Assembly (NCBI GenBank): GCA_900618425.1
Contig: UZAN01039527.1
Span: 64,027 to 128,026 of the forward strand
Direction of reading: 5' to 3'
Origin: Echinostoma caproni
Lineage: Eukaryota > Platyhelminthes > Trematoda > Plagiorchiida > Echinostomatidae
Length of the DNA: 64,000 nucleotides
Both the position numbers and the translations under genes were made by a program. Shown here one piece after another: positions 13,262-25,151 of this stretch. Below the pieces are notes generated by a model. It saw only the letters and a program-made list of their open reading frames with translations, ran no database searches and was not told where the DNA came from. Position 1 is the stretch's first letter, and each line of letters starts with the position of its first letter.

Positions 13262-13700
13262 ATGATCGCCCTTTTTTTCAGCTCTCAATCCGAGCGGAGT
13301 AAACGCGAAAGATGTATATTTCCTGGTTCTCGCATTACTGTCCCCAAGTCGGTTAGGGATGTGATAGTGAATGAGTTACATAACTCCCATCTAGGTATAG
13401 TGTTCATAAAGACCGTCGCTAGGTCCGAAGTTTTTGACCTCAGACTGACAAATAAATGGGGCCGATAGTGTATTTTGGTGACTCATCTGAAAAATATCGA
13501 CCAGCAAGACAAATACATCCATGGATATTGCTAGCTGGCCGCCTACAGTGCCGTCACACAGATTATTTCAAACCTGATGAGGCAAAGACGTTAGTGCCGA
13601 CAACCGATGCTTACTGGATAGACGTTCACATCGTGCTGAACACCAACTCAGAATCCACAAAAGACAAAATGCGTTTGGGATTAGCCTCGTAAGGTTTTTC
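13262..13700 (+). pseudogene. Ty3/Gypsy-like integrase remnant
   Basis: The first frame (13262-13468) reads GSRITVPKSVRDVIVNELHN, then SHLGIVFIKTVARS. This is the H2C2 zinc-binding region that precedes the integrase core in Gypsy pol. A frameshift near 13450-13490 moves to a second frame (13456-13692) with RPARQIHPW, then HTDYFKP around the first catalytic Asp and AYWIDVHIVLNTNSESTKD. These correspond in order to the K.PA...HPW, H.DY and W.EVH landmarks of the family. Beyond 13700 the reading is lost. The frameshift and missing parts make it a pseudogene; no LTRs or protease/RT portions are visible beside it. Confidence 0.75.
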
Positions 13701-14440
13701 AATCCTTGCCAGTCTCTCTCATAATTATTAACGGTTGCAGATGTATTTGTCGGCGTAACTGCATTGATAAAACCAAGAAGTGGTTGGATACAAGCTGTTG
13801 CAGAATGAATTTCCAAGTGCCGGGCCAGTCACCACATGGGTAATGTAAGAGACAGAACAGTGGGTTTAATTACCGGCACACTTTCTTCACTAACCACTGT
13901 AAGGAAAAATTGAAAGATCCAGCGATCGGTATCACTAGACTGAGTACTTTATTCACCACCAGATTGGAGAAATGATAGTCTGAAAATCATTAAATCGTTT
14001 AACCAATTTTTCCGATTTGTCACTTCAAAGCACAATTTTATCAAAGTCTTGCTCCCCAGCTAACCACTTATGGACACATCACTCACGTTTTAGTTGGCTA
14101 ATCTTCACAATGCCCAACTAGAATGAGGAATTCTTTAGCCGTTCCATTTTTATCCACCTCATTGAGTTAAATTGTTCGACTGCTTAATCCCCGGTCAGTT
14201 GACATTTCTTTCCAACATCGCATTACAGATGACATTTGATGTCCATGGTTTCAAACGAGATCTTCTACAGTTTCATGGTTTCCGTTCTCGAATTAGTATA
14301 TTGGGACAAGAATTCGTATTCGAGGAGAGCGAATGCATTTGCACATCTAGATAATCCCCGTGCTTCCACTCACGGCGGTACAACGACACAGGTTATCTTT
14401 CCTAAGACGATTGTGTTCCCATTCGCCAGCTAAGGTTGGA
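13701..14440. other. unassigned DNA after the integrase remnant
   Basis: Possibly degraded continuation of the Gypsy element, but the later integrase motifs cannot be read. Overlapping short frames at 14172-14433 follow an acceptor-like TTACAG at about 14223-14228. There is no usable donor, so an exon is not supported. Confidence 0.35.
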
Positions 14441-14483
14441 TCAATATTACATGCGTGCGAACTGGATTGGCAATTACGTTGGG

Positions 14484-14513
14484 AGGCTGTGGGCACGCTC
14501 GCGCGCACAGCCT
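14484..14513. other. GC-rich hairpin
   Basis: AGGCTGTG at 14484-14491 pairs perfectly with CACAGCCT at 14506-14513 across a 14-base GC-rich loop. It lies in a locally GC-rich patch (about 14465-14640). No function is shown. Confidence 0.5.
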
Positions 14514-14915
14514 GCCTGTAAGACGTGCATATGTCTAGTTGACCTTCAAACGCGGCCCATCCGCTCCTTTTGCAACCAGACAGTCACGTGCAGCGGACCC
14601 GTTTAATCACTGTCCCCTGGGCCTTACGTTTGTCTGGATTTCTCGATTCGTATCTTTCATGCAGTAGTGCTCAGTCATTTTAGTGTCCTGGTTACTTCCG
14701 CTCGATGAGGATACCGTAGTATTGAGCGAGGTGGATAAAATGGATAAGAAGCAATGGAAACTATTAGGATAACGGGATTATAGGTTTTGATCGTCGGATT
14801 TCGGAACAGATCGCGATATCTGGTGTCTGTGGCATCTATCTACAAATGATCTACAGTTGGTGTCGCTATGATATACCTTGTTTCTAGGCGATTACTTGAC
14901 AGCTGATAGTACTAT

Positions 14916-14993
14916 TTCTATTTCGCTCGTTAGCCAAGCTTGACAATTTGTTTGCAAACAAATTGCCAAGCTTGGCTAACAAGCGAAATGGAA
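14916..14993. repeat. 78-bp near-perfect palindrome
   Basis: Two 39-base arms meet at 14954/14955 with no spacer. The left arm ends CAATTTGTTTG and the right begins CAAACAAATTG. Both contain AAGCTTG, and the outer ends are TTCTATTTCGC and GCGAAATGGAA. I count three mismatches between the arms. Around it, AGTACTATTTCT occurs directly repeated at 14908-14919 and 15038-15049, as if a segment of about 118 bp had been inserted between 12-bp duplications. It is not coding and resembles no other sequence in the window. Confidence 0.9.
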
Positions 14994-15049
14994 TTCAGTT
15001 CACCCGAGCTACGAGAACCAATTTTCAATATTTTGTCAGTACTATTTCT

Positions 15050-16320
15050 CTCACTCTAGACGTGAAGATAAAGATATGCGGTATTTGTATGCTCTTATAT
15101 CACGAATGCTTTTTTCAAAGTTGAGTTCACTGTGCGTTGTGATATCCAGTTAATCGCATTGCCTTAATATTTGTGGTATATTGGCTGTTTCAAATCATGA
15201 AATTATATATAACGAATATGACAATCTAGCCCTGACACGAGTGGTGGTCCGGTCAATAAAGACATTCTTACAGCTACCTCAGAAGTCGTCTGTTCCTATC
15301 TCATCAAAATCGCCCATTTTCTCGTCTGCTTTGTCCCCAGGCACCCACCTCCTTAAAAAAATATGGAAAATTTAGTAAATAAAAATGAACTAAAAATTTT
15401 ATACAGATTTTTGCCAAGCAAACATTTTCGGTACCTGCTTTTTGCTCTACAATAAAGGTCTTTTTGAAGTAAATTAAGAAGCAAGTGGTGATCAAGTTGT
15501 ATGAAACCGCTATAACAGGGATGGAGTTTTTATTTAGGAGAAACGCTTTCTCATGTTGTGTATGATATTTTTTGATACCCTGGCAAATGATGAATTGGCT
15601 TGTGGATGAACAAGGGGCCTGCGGNTCACGGTCCGTGAAGGAATTAGAGGGTATTCGGTAACTTTGAAAAGAATTGTGTTGTGCGTGTCTGTGTACGTCT
15701 GTTTTTTGATTGACTTGGAAAAGTAACGCCTTCCAGGAGGTTCATAGCATTTTTTACCTTACTATAGTCCTGACAAAACATTCATTTTTGGGTGTAATGT
15801 TATGAACGCGAGGCCCAATTTTTCAATAACTTCGGCTCTAATATAGTACTTAGAGATGAGCAATCACTTTTATAGTGATACCGTGTGGATGGAAGAAGCA
15901 TTAGGTATTATGACCTTTACCAGGAAAATCACGCTTTAAATTCGAAATGGAGTGCAGACCTTGATCGAAAAGTAAACCATATCATTGAGATTTAAGTAGG
16001 TAGTTCTCCCAAAACGTTAAACCTGTTAGTGAATAGGAATGTGATTGACAGCAGTTTATTCATCATGGATGTTCACTAAATGAATCGGAATGAAGATGGT
16101 AATATTGACATGCACATGGTTTAGTGGTAGATAGAAAATATTGGAACATTTGCATGCTCGAGTCCATCGCAGGGAGTGTACAGAGGTTCATGAACATCCT
16201 GAGATTAGTCAATTATCTGTTCTCTGGGTACAGTTGTGTTTCCTGAAGCTTCGCTATGCAATATGTAATCAGTTCACGAACAAGTTTTAAAATCAGTGTG
16301 ACTCGACATTGGCACAAAAT
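15050..16320. other. unassigned DNA with one ambiguous base
   Basis: No gene is supported. An N at 15625 marks a draft-quality position. A tRNA-like fragment may lie at 16113-16175 (GGTTTAGTGGTAGAT, later GCTCGAGTCCATCGC), but the spacing and stems are poor. Confidence 0.4.
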
Positions 16321-16324
16321 GAAA

Positions 16325-16510
16325 AGTGGTCAGATCGGCTCCCGTGTGATGAAGTAGGTAGTCCGCTTACGTTTCATCTGCGAGGTCCCGGGCTCGATCG
16401 TCTGTTGTGTCGACAGATTTGCACTACTGATGGGACACAAGTATGTTTCAATAACTGTACAGTGCTTCCTAACTTTTCAGTTTACGCTTCGTTTGAGCTC
16501 TGCACGACGA
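16325..16510 (+). mobile_element. SINE family 1, copy b
   Basis: The head GTAGGTAGTCCGCTTACG is followed by ATCTGCGAGGTCCCGGG and a degenerate B box GCTCGATCG near 16392. The body has GACAGATTTGCACTACTGATG (first part matching the family) and ACAGTGCTTCC, then the tail TTTTCAGTTTACGCTTC. The order matches the copies at 2.7 and 29.7 kb. Old and non-coding. Confidence 0.6.
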
Positions 16511-19500
16511 AATTCACTATATGATGGTTGCCTATCATAAGTTGTTTCGTTTTGTCGGTTTGCAGTGAGGAGCCTCAGTGAGTTTCATAAGTCTGAATTT
16601 CGCTAGTTCACGAGATGGTATATTTATTTTCCAGTGGTGCCTTCTCACGAAGTGTGTGCGTTGATAAAAGAGAGGTGGGAGTAAACAGAGGTGACGATTT
16701 CTCCGCAGATAGACCAGGCTATGAAACAAAAGGCGACATAAAATTATCACATACTGATGATCAGCTCCAATTCAGGCATTTTCAGCTGCGATTGTGGCGC
16801 TTGCATACATGTGCACACGTAGAATGAAACTTCCGATTGCGTGATCGTATCCACCGCGATGTAGGACTATCCGGACTATATGCGTGCGGGTGCTCACTGG
16901 CTCGTTGTCTGGTTGGTTAACTGGTTAACTAATCGTTCAGTGTAAAATATAATCACTTTGCCATTATCATCATTATCATCAGCATCAGCAGCATCGAGAC
17001 CGTCATCATGAGTGTCGTCGGCTCTAGATCGCTACTCCCCACCCACCCACTTCACTTCACTCCACCCTATGTCTCTAGACCTCCATCCACCAGTTCACAT
17101 ATCCACCGAACACCTGAACGAACTAAGCACGGCCCGTGGACCGGAAGTGTTTAGTGCACGTGTTTGTTGGTGACCATATCTTCATTTATATGCGGTCTAT
17201 TAATCTGCGTTTGATATCTTCGCTGAAAATGATATCGACTGGCGTCGTGACCCACATGAATTAACGAATGTTGTACAAGTGACCATACATATATCAGGAG
17301 GGTTTTAAACTTGACTAAAGCTTGGAAACGCACTGGAAAATAGTGTTGGTTTCATAGATAGCAAAGGAATCCCTACAGTGGCACTGTGTGATTTATATAT
17401 CCAAATCCAATCACGGCACTTTCATAGAGGAGTGGAATACCTCCGAAGGTGAATTGGCGTTGTGTTGGTGACCAGAGCAAGAATACGTATGGCTTGGTGG
17501 TGTACATTCAATCCGGTAGACCAAACAGGTAGTTGGGTGGATGTAGACGGTGGTCTTTGAAAATCCGATTTTAATATGAACAGATGTGGCTCCACAGATT
17601 CGACCAGGAGTCTTCCTATACGACGTGCAGCACTAGAAGATTTTCCAATTAATCACTCGACTGTTCTTCATTCCCTTTTGGCAACTGGAGCTTGGGCGAG
17701 GGGTGGGGAGTCGGCAGCAAATCCCTTTATTCTATCAGTCGTAGAACCTCAGTTGGAGATTGCTAAGTGTGATGAGCAGTTCAAATGCAGTTCAAATGTA
17801 CTCAAATGATAAGTTAACATTGCCGGACGTGAACAATGTACTAGGAACTAAAAAAACAACCATAATCATTGAATAATTTTTCGCGTTCCTCAAACACATG
17901 GAACCTCAGAATTCATACCACAATTTTATCCTCGTCCGTAGGGGTCGACGTTTTGGGCAGTTTATGTGACATTACAGATTCGACAGAGATAGACATTTTG
18001 CGGGTAGGGATGTACTGGATGTGGGGTGTTTTTCTAGACGTGAGACAAAGTGTGTGTGTGTGTGTGCGTGTGTGTGAAAGGAGTTCAGAATGGGAAGACA
18101 TACTAACTTAGGTAAGTATACACTTGAGAAGTACCAAACTCCATTATCACTTAGTCAAAGAGATCATCTGTAGTGCTTATCCATTAATCCATTCGGGATT
18201 TAAACCTAGAAACTCGCGTTGTGTATGGTTTGCAAGATCATTAATATTAGAGAGGAAAGGAAACAAATATTTCAACATATCTGTGGTCACATAATCTTTA
18301 TTTGTATTCCATTGATTAGGTTTTATTAGAGCTCGTCTCGAACAATCGTGAAAAATGCTGTACTGCCGTATTATTTGAGATGAATGCCTTTAGCTTGATG
18401 TTTATACCGATCATCGATAATTAATGTGTGAATGGTAAGAAAGAGTTTGATTGGAAACAAAAGACTAGTTTCGCTGTTCTTGTCAGGTATGCGCCTTCGA
18501 TACTCCTTGGTAAAGCGATCAAATAGCGTGTAGGTCACAATCAAAAGGAAATGGAATTTGGGCATTAAAATTCCGAATTTATTGGAGCCAAATGATCGCC
18601 AAGTTTGTTAGTTGAGGCCAACTGCCTATTGAATACTAAGGCTTGCCAAAAGCATATCTGGATTTTTATTATTTTATATTCAGATTTCCATCCAATTGGG
18701 GACAAAGGTTCTCCGTCCGAATTGCGCATGGATTGCCAAAAGAACTGAGCAATCATTTTGCATAAGAGTGTGTTTTTGGGGTGGCCTCTACACCCCCCCC
18801 CCATTCTTTGTGTTGATCGAATTCCATAGAAAAAATGTTATCCCGTGTCACTGTCTCTCATTCCGATGGTGGTGCATTGCAAGTACGAAACACCATGGTT
18901 TTTACGATCAATGAATATCGGCTACTCTAACTGTTTTCAATGTGCCTCACCTAGTTGGCACACGCGAAGAGACAAAGTTACTCTGGTGAAACCCGATGAT
19001 ACCTCGGGTTGAACTGTTTGTGTATAAAGAATGGGTGTCGGGTGCAACACAAGACCTATATGGTAAAGAAAGCCAAAAAAGACGTGAATTTGACGAATAT
19101 ATAATGAAATGCTACAAAGGCATCACCACAAACACCATCAGTAACAACGACAATAGCTACAAACTGTGAAATAATGCCACTGCAATCGAATAGAGCAAGA
19201 AATGATAATGAAAGTATTGACGATAATAGTATTATTAATAATAATTGTTCCAATGCGGTTTACCGCGTCGACAAAAAAACAAAAGCGCTTTTACTACACT
19301 GGAGATTTATCTTCTGTTATCTGCGGAAATGTGTATAGGCTCATGAAAGACTGAGATAAAATCAATGTTTGAGTAAAACGACAGTGATGGGATTCGCACA
19401 TCGCACTTTAGAATAGACAGTTGATGATTGCTGAAGGAAGTTAGTTATATTTCACAGAAGAGCACCTGGAAATAACCAGCATGCATTGAAAGAAATAAAA

Positions 19501-19675
19501 ATTCGGTTTTAGCTTATGTTCGAACATGGTTATTCATTTAACGGTGGCGTATGTCATTCGTTGATTTTAAAAGCTGTATACTCCATCCCGGTAAGTAAAG
19601 TTTCAGGTGGATCAGGAGGAGGGATAAGATTTATAACAAACATGCTCAGACCGAAAATATATTTTTCTCAATTTT
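16511..19675. other. unassigned DNA with simple repeats
   Basis: An ATC-type trinucleotide patch lies at about 16966-16996 and a TG tract at 18049-18078. The frame at 17576-17809 plus (77 codons from ATG) looks moderately protein-like but is unrecognised. A B-box-like GGTTTAAATCCC on the minus strand near 18198 may be a tRNA-like relic. No gene is supported. Confidence 0.4.
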
Positions 19676-19680
19676 TTAAT

Positions 19681-19870
19681 CCTTTTGTTTTCTTTCTTTT
19701 ATTGAGCATAATAAAACAGGTTTTCAGTAAGGGTGGAGAGGCCAACCAAAGGGCTGCTGTACATCCATAACACAGAGAATGGGGAAAGCCAGGTGGTGTT
19801 GATGGGATTCGAACACTCGTCCTCCGGGGGTGATAATATGGTTACCTTTACTGCTGGACCTCCAACGCCA
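19681..19870 (-). mobile_element. tRNA-derived SINE, family 2, copy a
   Basis: On the minus strand the head reads GGTCCAGCAGTAAAGGTAAC and then a B box TTCGAATCCC at about 19805-19814. The body has a CCTGGCTTTCCCCA-type stretch and GCCCTTTGGTTGGCC, and the 3' end carries a CAATAAAAGAAAG tail. Copies b-e share the tail and body in the same orientation. The CAATAAAAG-rich end may be what the partner LINE recognises, which is inference. Confidence 0.7.
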
Positions 19871-19875
19871 AAAGT

Positions 19876-22215
19876 AAGAGATCCGATCGATAACTGAGAG
19901 AAATTATTGCACAACAAATTAGAATTTTTCTAAAAACACTATCTTCTACTTCTTAGGCATTATAATGAGATTTGCATGAATGAGATTACAATTAGTTATT
20001 CTATCCCTACTAGGCCTTTTTATTGGAGGTTACACAACTATAGTCTTTGCAAATCCAAATGTAATATGCAAGACAGCATGGTTCGTCTAGGCACATATGT
20101 TACTAGTAGTTTGGTTCATTTCCCTCGTCTGGAAAGCCCTGCTACGGGAGAATGTGTGTGTGTGTGGGGAGGGGGTGGAGTGAAGTGGGGAAACAGTGGT
20201 GGTTCACATGTTTCAACCAAATGGGCGGGAGGGGCTATCGAGCGGAAACCCAGCACGCCCTCAGTTACTGCTCCTACTCGACCGCAACAGCCTATTTGTG
20301 AATAAACGAGCAAAACGTTCCAACAGCTGTTCAATAACAAACTAAACAAGAATGGAGTGTGTCGAGTAAAAATAAAAATACACTATGAAACAAGTAATCA
20401 TGATGAAACTAAACCTCTTTGCAGTAGGAACACAAAGCTACCGAGGTGATCTTCGATTTTAATCGTCCATAAGCAGAACAAATTTAAATATCAAGAGTAT
20501 CGGAAATCATATTTAGCCAAGCTCATAACAAATATATAGAAAAAACAACACTCACATAGCTCCTATGAATGTTAGTTTAATTGGACAAACTATCCCAATT
20601 TCATTTTACTTGTAAGATGATAGAATTTGAAGCGTGGCTGGTGGTTAAAGAAGGCTGAATTGCTGAATCAGCATGATAGATACATTTTTCCGATCTGAAA
20701 TAGTTTACGATTGATTCGGCACGCCAGAAGCACATCTGATGCTACAGAGGAACACCCGTCGAATGACTATACAGAACGCGAAGGGCTTCAACGACTGAAG
20801 AATAGCTACATAAGAAACTGAAAGAACCTGGTAGGTTACACACATCCCTATTCCAATTTATGTATCACTTTAGTGGATGGCATTTTTTAAAGGTGCAAAT
20901 TATCCATTGAATACAAACGGTCGAACTTTGGTGCTGGACAATATCGAATTTGCAAAGTTGATGAGTATGTTGTACTGTGATGAGCAGGTAGTACTATCGG
21001 ATGATGTCACACACACATACCGCAATACGATTTCAGACAGCCAACCAAAATAGTGGAATAATAGACAATTTACTGATCTCCGGTACATATAATCTGATTA
21101 ATGATTTCGAATTTACCGCTCATTCCGTGAAGTTTATGATATGTTTTGCGTTATTCAAGTTCAGTACAGTCCAGTTGGTTATATAACACACAATATGGTG
21201 TTATGGTTAACAAGTTTCTCAGCATGACAAGTTTGTGATCATCTTATTTAATCAAATTATTATTATCCTTCTTTAGAATGAAAATTTCAAATTTTGAAAC
21301 CAAGTTTTGCAAAATCTAGAGCCTATTTATTTTGTTACTGATTTATTTTTGTTCAATTTAGTGACAAACAACAGCACCAACAACAAAAGTAAAAAAACCC
21401 GACTGATTTCTACCTCATTTCATCCAGAAATACAAGGCTTCCGTAACATTGAACTGACCGGAGTATAGCAGTTTAAATTTGGCAAATAAATCGCAACGCA
21501 ACCATTACTTTTTTTGTGCATCGGCGCGTCACGACACGGCTGATTCACATATAGTTACGGACCAGTGCTTGCGTAATGGCTGTGTTCTGTGTGCGAGTGT
21601 GTGGAGTATGGGTTGACGACAACCGTATCGGATATCGATTTTTCCCCTCGTTCTCTTCTGGGTGAACTGGAACACCAACCGAAATCGTGTGTCTATGTGA
21701 GTGCGCGCGTTTTTGTGAATGATATTTGTGACCCCTGGTCTCTCTCTATTATTTACAAATGAATTATTTGTATGTGAATATTCGTGGAAAAATGTATGGT
21801 AGTTCAAACAAAAACAAAATTGAAAAATTACTATGACAACATGTTCTGCAGTGTAGTTCAATCACTCTCAGTATCCAAGTAGTTCACAGTTATTCCTTTT
21901 CATTACAGATCAACAACTTGATGCATTGAAAACCGCCGCTTCCTCCCCTTCCCCAGTTCATTCACCCCTCCCCATTAAAGAAATATAAAATTATGTCCAT
22001 GCTCTACTTAATCATCGTTTCTCGATTCCCTAAAGTATCCAAACAATTCCTCATGCTCGTGGACTCCATTTTTCCCCGATTAGTGACCACGGTAACTAAA
22101 CTCGAATGGACCGTGTAAGTTTATAGTGGAGGATTGTGCTAACAGTGTGGAGTGTTGAAACGAAGTTGTCGTTTTCAATCGTTTCAACTGGATTTTACAA
22201 TAAATTTCTACCATT
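19876..22215. other. unassigned DNA
   Basis: Short frames only; G-rich and C-rich runs at 20150-20190 make long chance frames on both strands. The minus frame at 21529-21861 (110 codons) is unrecognised. I see no RNA gene. Confidence 0.45.
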
Positions 22216-22218
22216 CAG

Positions 22219-22311
22219 TTAGGTAGATCAGTGATGAGTTGGATGAAAGTCCCTCGGGTTCTCAAGTGTGTATCAATCCCACTGAGCCAAACAAAAAATG
22301 ATCTACCGGTG
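22219..22311 (+). other. candidate internal exon, unknown gene
   Basis: A 93-base open segment lies between an acceptor-like CTACCATTCAG ending at 22218 and a strong donor-like GTGAGT at 22312. It reads LGRSVMSWMKVPRVL, then KCVSIPLSQTKNDLPV, in phase 0. The protein is not recognised. The donor is good and the frame is clean, but I cannot join it in phase with the next candidate at 23136, so a gene model is not supported. Confidence 0.25.
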
Positions 22312-22560
22312 GTGAGTATGGTGGTACAAGTCAACTGTCCGAAACGATTTAACCGCTGTGATTGGTTTGCTTTGTCATTCAATCAAATCTGTGCTATGTA
22401 TTGCAAGAGATCGTCCATTTTTAACCAATTAATTTAGGTGAACATCGGTGACTTCTGAAAAATCTGTCGTATGATACAATCAGTTGCAAAGTGAGAAAAT
22501 GTATTTACATGATTGATTGGATTCTTCTTAATGTTCCTTATCATTGTGTCCACTTTTCTT

Positions 22561-22835
22561 TTTCATTTTTACTTCCTTTTATTGAATACAATTTTAAGGA
22601 AGGGGGAAGCGGCCAATCAAAAGGCTTCCATACAACACACATAGTGGGGAAAGTCAGGCGGTGGTGGTGTTGGGATTCGAACAATCGTCCTCCGGGGTGA
22701 TAATTTGGTGACGTTGCCATGTAACCACTTCAGCGGGAATCGAGCCCACGCATGGACTGCATCTACACTTTCTACAATGTACGATTTATCAACTAAACTA
22801 TAAAACCACACACACTTAAAGGTATGGTAATCGCC
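22561..22835 (-). mobile_element. SINE family 2, copy b, with a second tRNA-like head
   Basis: Plus-strand 22561-22735 contains the family 2 body and tail: TTATTGAATACAATTTTAAGG, shortened here, equals the minus-strand tail; the minus B box TTCGAATCCC is at about 22674-22683. Immediately beyond, on the minus strand, is another tRNA-like unit: AGTTTAGTTGATAAATCG, then GTCCATGCGTGGGCTCGATTC and CCGCTGAAGTGG, with B box GGCTCGATTCCC near 22733-22744. This gives two pol III-type heads in tandem, either a dimeric SINE or an insertion beside another tRNA-derived element. Confidence 0.65.
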
Positions 22836-23135
22836 TTTGATCACCTATCCAACTTACAGAGGCAAGTGGATTTAGAATGGTAGCTGTTGATAAGTATTTT
22901 CTAGTAAAAATCGAAATTTAGGAATGAAATATACGGTTGAGCTAATTGTTGAATAAAATATCTGCCAAGGGTTTTCTCAGGTTTTACTTGAATTCTATCC
23001 ATTGGAACTTACATACGTTCAAATTAGCTGAAGATTCGTTTATATCCAGTTAGATTGTCTGTATCGATAACTGATAATATCTGTGTGTAGGTATTGCGTG
23101 TGCCCTTGACATGTACAAAAATTTTATTCACTCAG

Positions 23136-23305
23136 GTGTATGGATCCAGTTGAAGATTCCGCTTTTGATCCATCCATCGCATATGCCCCGGATCGATCAG
23201 TCTCCATTAAAACACTTTCACTCTCCAAATCCTCCGCTGCATCAGAACTGTTTAAAGTACCACGACATCCCACTAGAGATGGGTACGAAGACACAAACAA
23301 CAACG
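23136..23305 (+). other. candidate exon, unknown gene
   Basis: The segment begins after a good acceptor (TTTATTCACTCAG) and stays open past a weak donor (GGTGTGTT at 23305). From the ATG at 23140 it reads MDPVEDSAFDPSIAYAPDRS, then VSIKTLSLSKSSAASELFK and VPRHPTRDGYEDTNNN. It is hydrophilic and serine-rich, like a disordered cytosolic region. No domain is recognisable. The frame remains open beyond the proposed donor to 23406. It could be a real exon or a chance frame. Confidence 0.3.
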
Positions 23306-23409
23306 GTGTGTTAGCATTGTTTCGATTTGTGATGGGCGTTGTGATCATATATATTGTTCAAATAGAAAGTAACGGACTTAAGAACGTCACCCTCGGCCTG
23401 TTTTGATTA

Positions 23410-24775
23410 AAAATCCCCCCAGTTTAGCCAGTCCCCGCTCATCGTGGTGGAAATATTTCTTTCTAAAATGATAACAGCATAATGATCGATGAGATAGCTG
23501 GCACAATCGGCCAGGGTCTTTCATCACTTAATTGAACATAATACGTGTTTGTCCCTCTCCCTGCCAGTTCCCACAGTTAACACATCTGTGGTAAGAATCC
23601 GTGCAGTAGGCAACGTGGGTGATTTTATGACCCTCTGGAATGATCTTGTTGGGATTCTCTTCAATTCACAGGACACAGAATTTGCTAGTTAGTTAGATAA
23701 CAATGTCTATTGGACTTGCTGTTACAAACGGTTCATAATGGATAGGGGTACTGCCAAGATGGTGCGCACTCATGTGGCAGCACAGTCAGTATCAGCTGTT
23801 ACATTTACAAGCCTATCAAAAAACCATATTCTAAGGAATCTGACCACAGGAGGGGGTGACAGTATCTGATAGGCGCAACGGACTGCGTTTTGGATAAGTC
23901 ATGCACTGAGTGGCAGAAATGGGCCTAACCACACCAAATCATATCGGACTGACAGATGAACTATCGGAATTCTCGTGTCAACTGGTCAGCCAATCGAAAA
24001 CTCCACGTAACTTCGCATCACCCCGTGAAGCAAATAAAGAAACAAACATATATTAGCTGTCACCAGATTACTGCATTGAGAATGTTATCTCACTGGGGCA
24101 ATAAAAGCTTACCACCTAGCTACCAATCTCAACGAATCATAACATCAGGGAACAGGAACTCTATGGTAGTTTACATGCGATCTGTCTGAAGGTTTTGTTT
24201 TTATTTCTTGTCATCTGACGAACCATCATAATTATGGCTCCTGACGGCTTGAACGCCTTCACTTTTTCTAAGATGAGTCCGTCTTAATCACAATCGACTT
24301 TGATATATGTGCCAGACATGAACAAGTCATGATGTAAAGTAGTTGTTTGAAAGGTTCATTCACAGCACGTTTTACAGGTCGCGAAAAATAAATTACTGTG
24401 AGCAATGCGTCAATTGACATTGATCAAAACATGGTGTCGTTCCGTATCAATTCTTTAAACACTTGCAATAAAAGACTACTGTCTCTCATTGGGCAAGTAC
24501 AACAGTTTGGAAGTCATTGTGTTAGCGCTTATAATTAAGTAAAAATCGGGCATTGAGAACGAATTTTAGTACCGTGAACGAACTAAGTTTCGACTATTCA
24601 GCAACTGACCCCTACTATTACGTAGGATTTATTTGCAGTATTCAGTCGGACTGAGATCTTGTCAAAATGCCCATAGAGAGTGTACCGTGCGTATGTGTGG
24701 CCATATTCTCCATTTTGACCTCATTTGCTTTCTTCCTCATAGACGGCACTATTCAATATCGGTTTTTCACAATAC
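23410..24775. other. unassigned DNA
   Basis: No gene recognised. The frame at 23956-24189 plus (77 codons) has no known features. AAGATGAGTCCGTCTT near 24271 is a small chance inverted repeat and not a ribozyme core. Confidence 0.4.
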
Positions 24776-24779
24776 AGTG

Positions 24780-25126
24780 TGATGATTCAACACCGGTCAA
24801 GGGGCTACGCGTTACAGTTTTTGGACAACGAATCACAGGTCAATAGCATTGACCAATCAGAGACCATGCAGTTCAAACAAAATCGTGTGACTCGGAAAAC
24901 ACGAACGGTGATTGGCGGATGCTCTTTTGAACAGCGATATTTTTATTTACATTTTCTTTAATCTCATTCATTTCTTTCAATAAAGAGGTGGCTAATTTTG
25001 GGCCTTCTGCCCGCGTCTCGGTGACAGGAGACATCTGCATACGATTACCAGTGAGATTTTGTATTTCACTTAAAATTGCTTTTAGTGATTCGAGATTCAA
25101 GATTCGTGACTACTTCAATCATTACA
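24780..25126 (+). mobile_element. LTR-like repeat, copy a
   Basis: This is one of five dispersed copies. Landmarks in order are GATGATTCAA, GTTACAGTTTTTGGACAACG, a CCAAT-box motif TGACCAATCAGAG, a poly(A) signal in TTTCAATAAAGAGG, and an end reading CTTCAATCATTACA. A promoter-like CCAAT followed by AATAAA inside a 0.3-0.35 kb unit is what a solo LTR would have (U3 then R). No primer-binding site or target duplication is evident, and the 5' edge is uncertain because copies are diverged. Confidence 0.55.
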
Positions 25127-25151
25127 TAAAATGTCCCCATTTTGAAGTTCA

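Noticed and set aside
24266..24285. AAGATGAGTCCGTCTT as a ribozyme or regulatory stem
   Set aside because: A four-base stem; expected by chance in this length of sequence.
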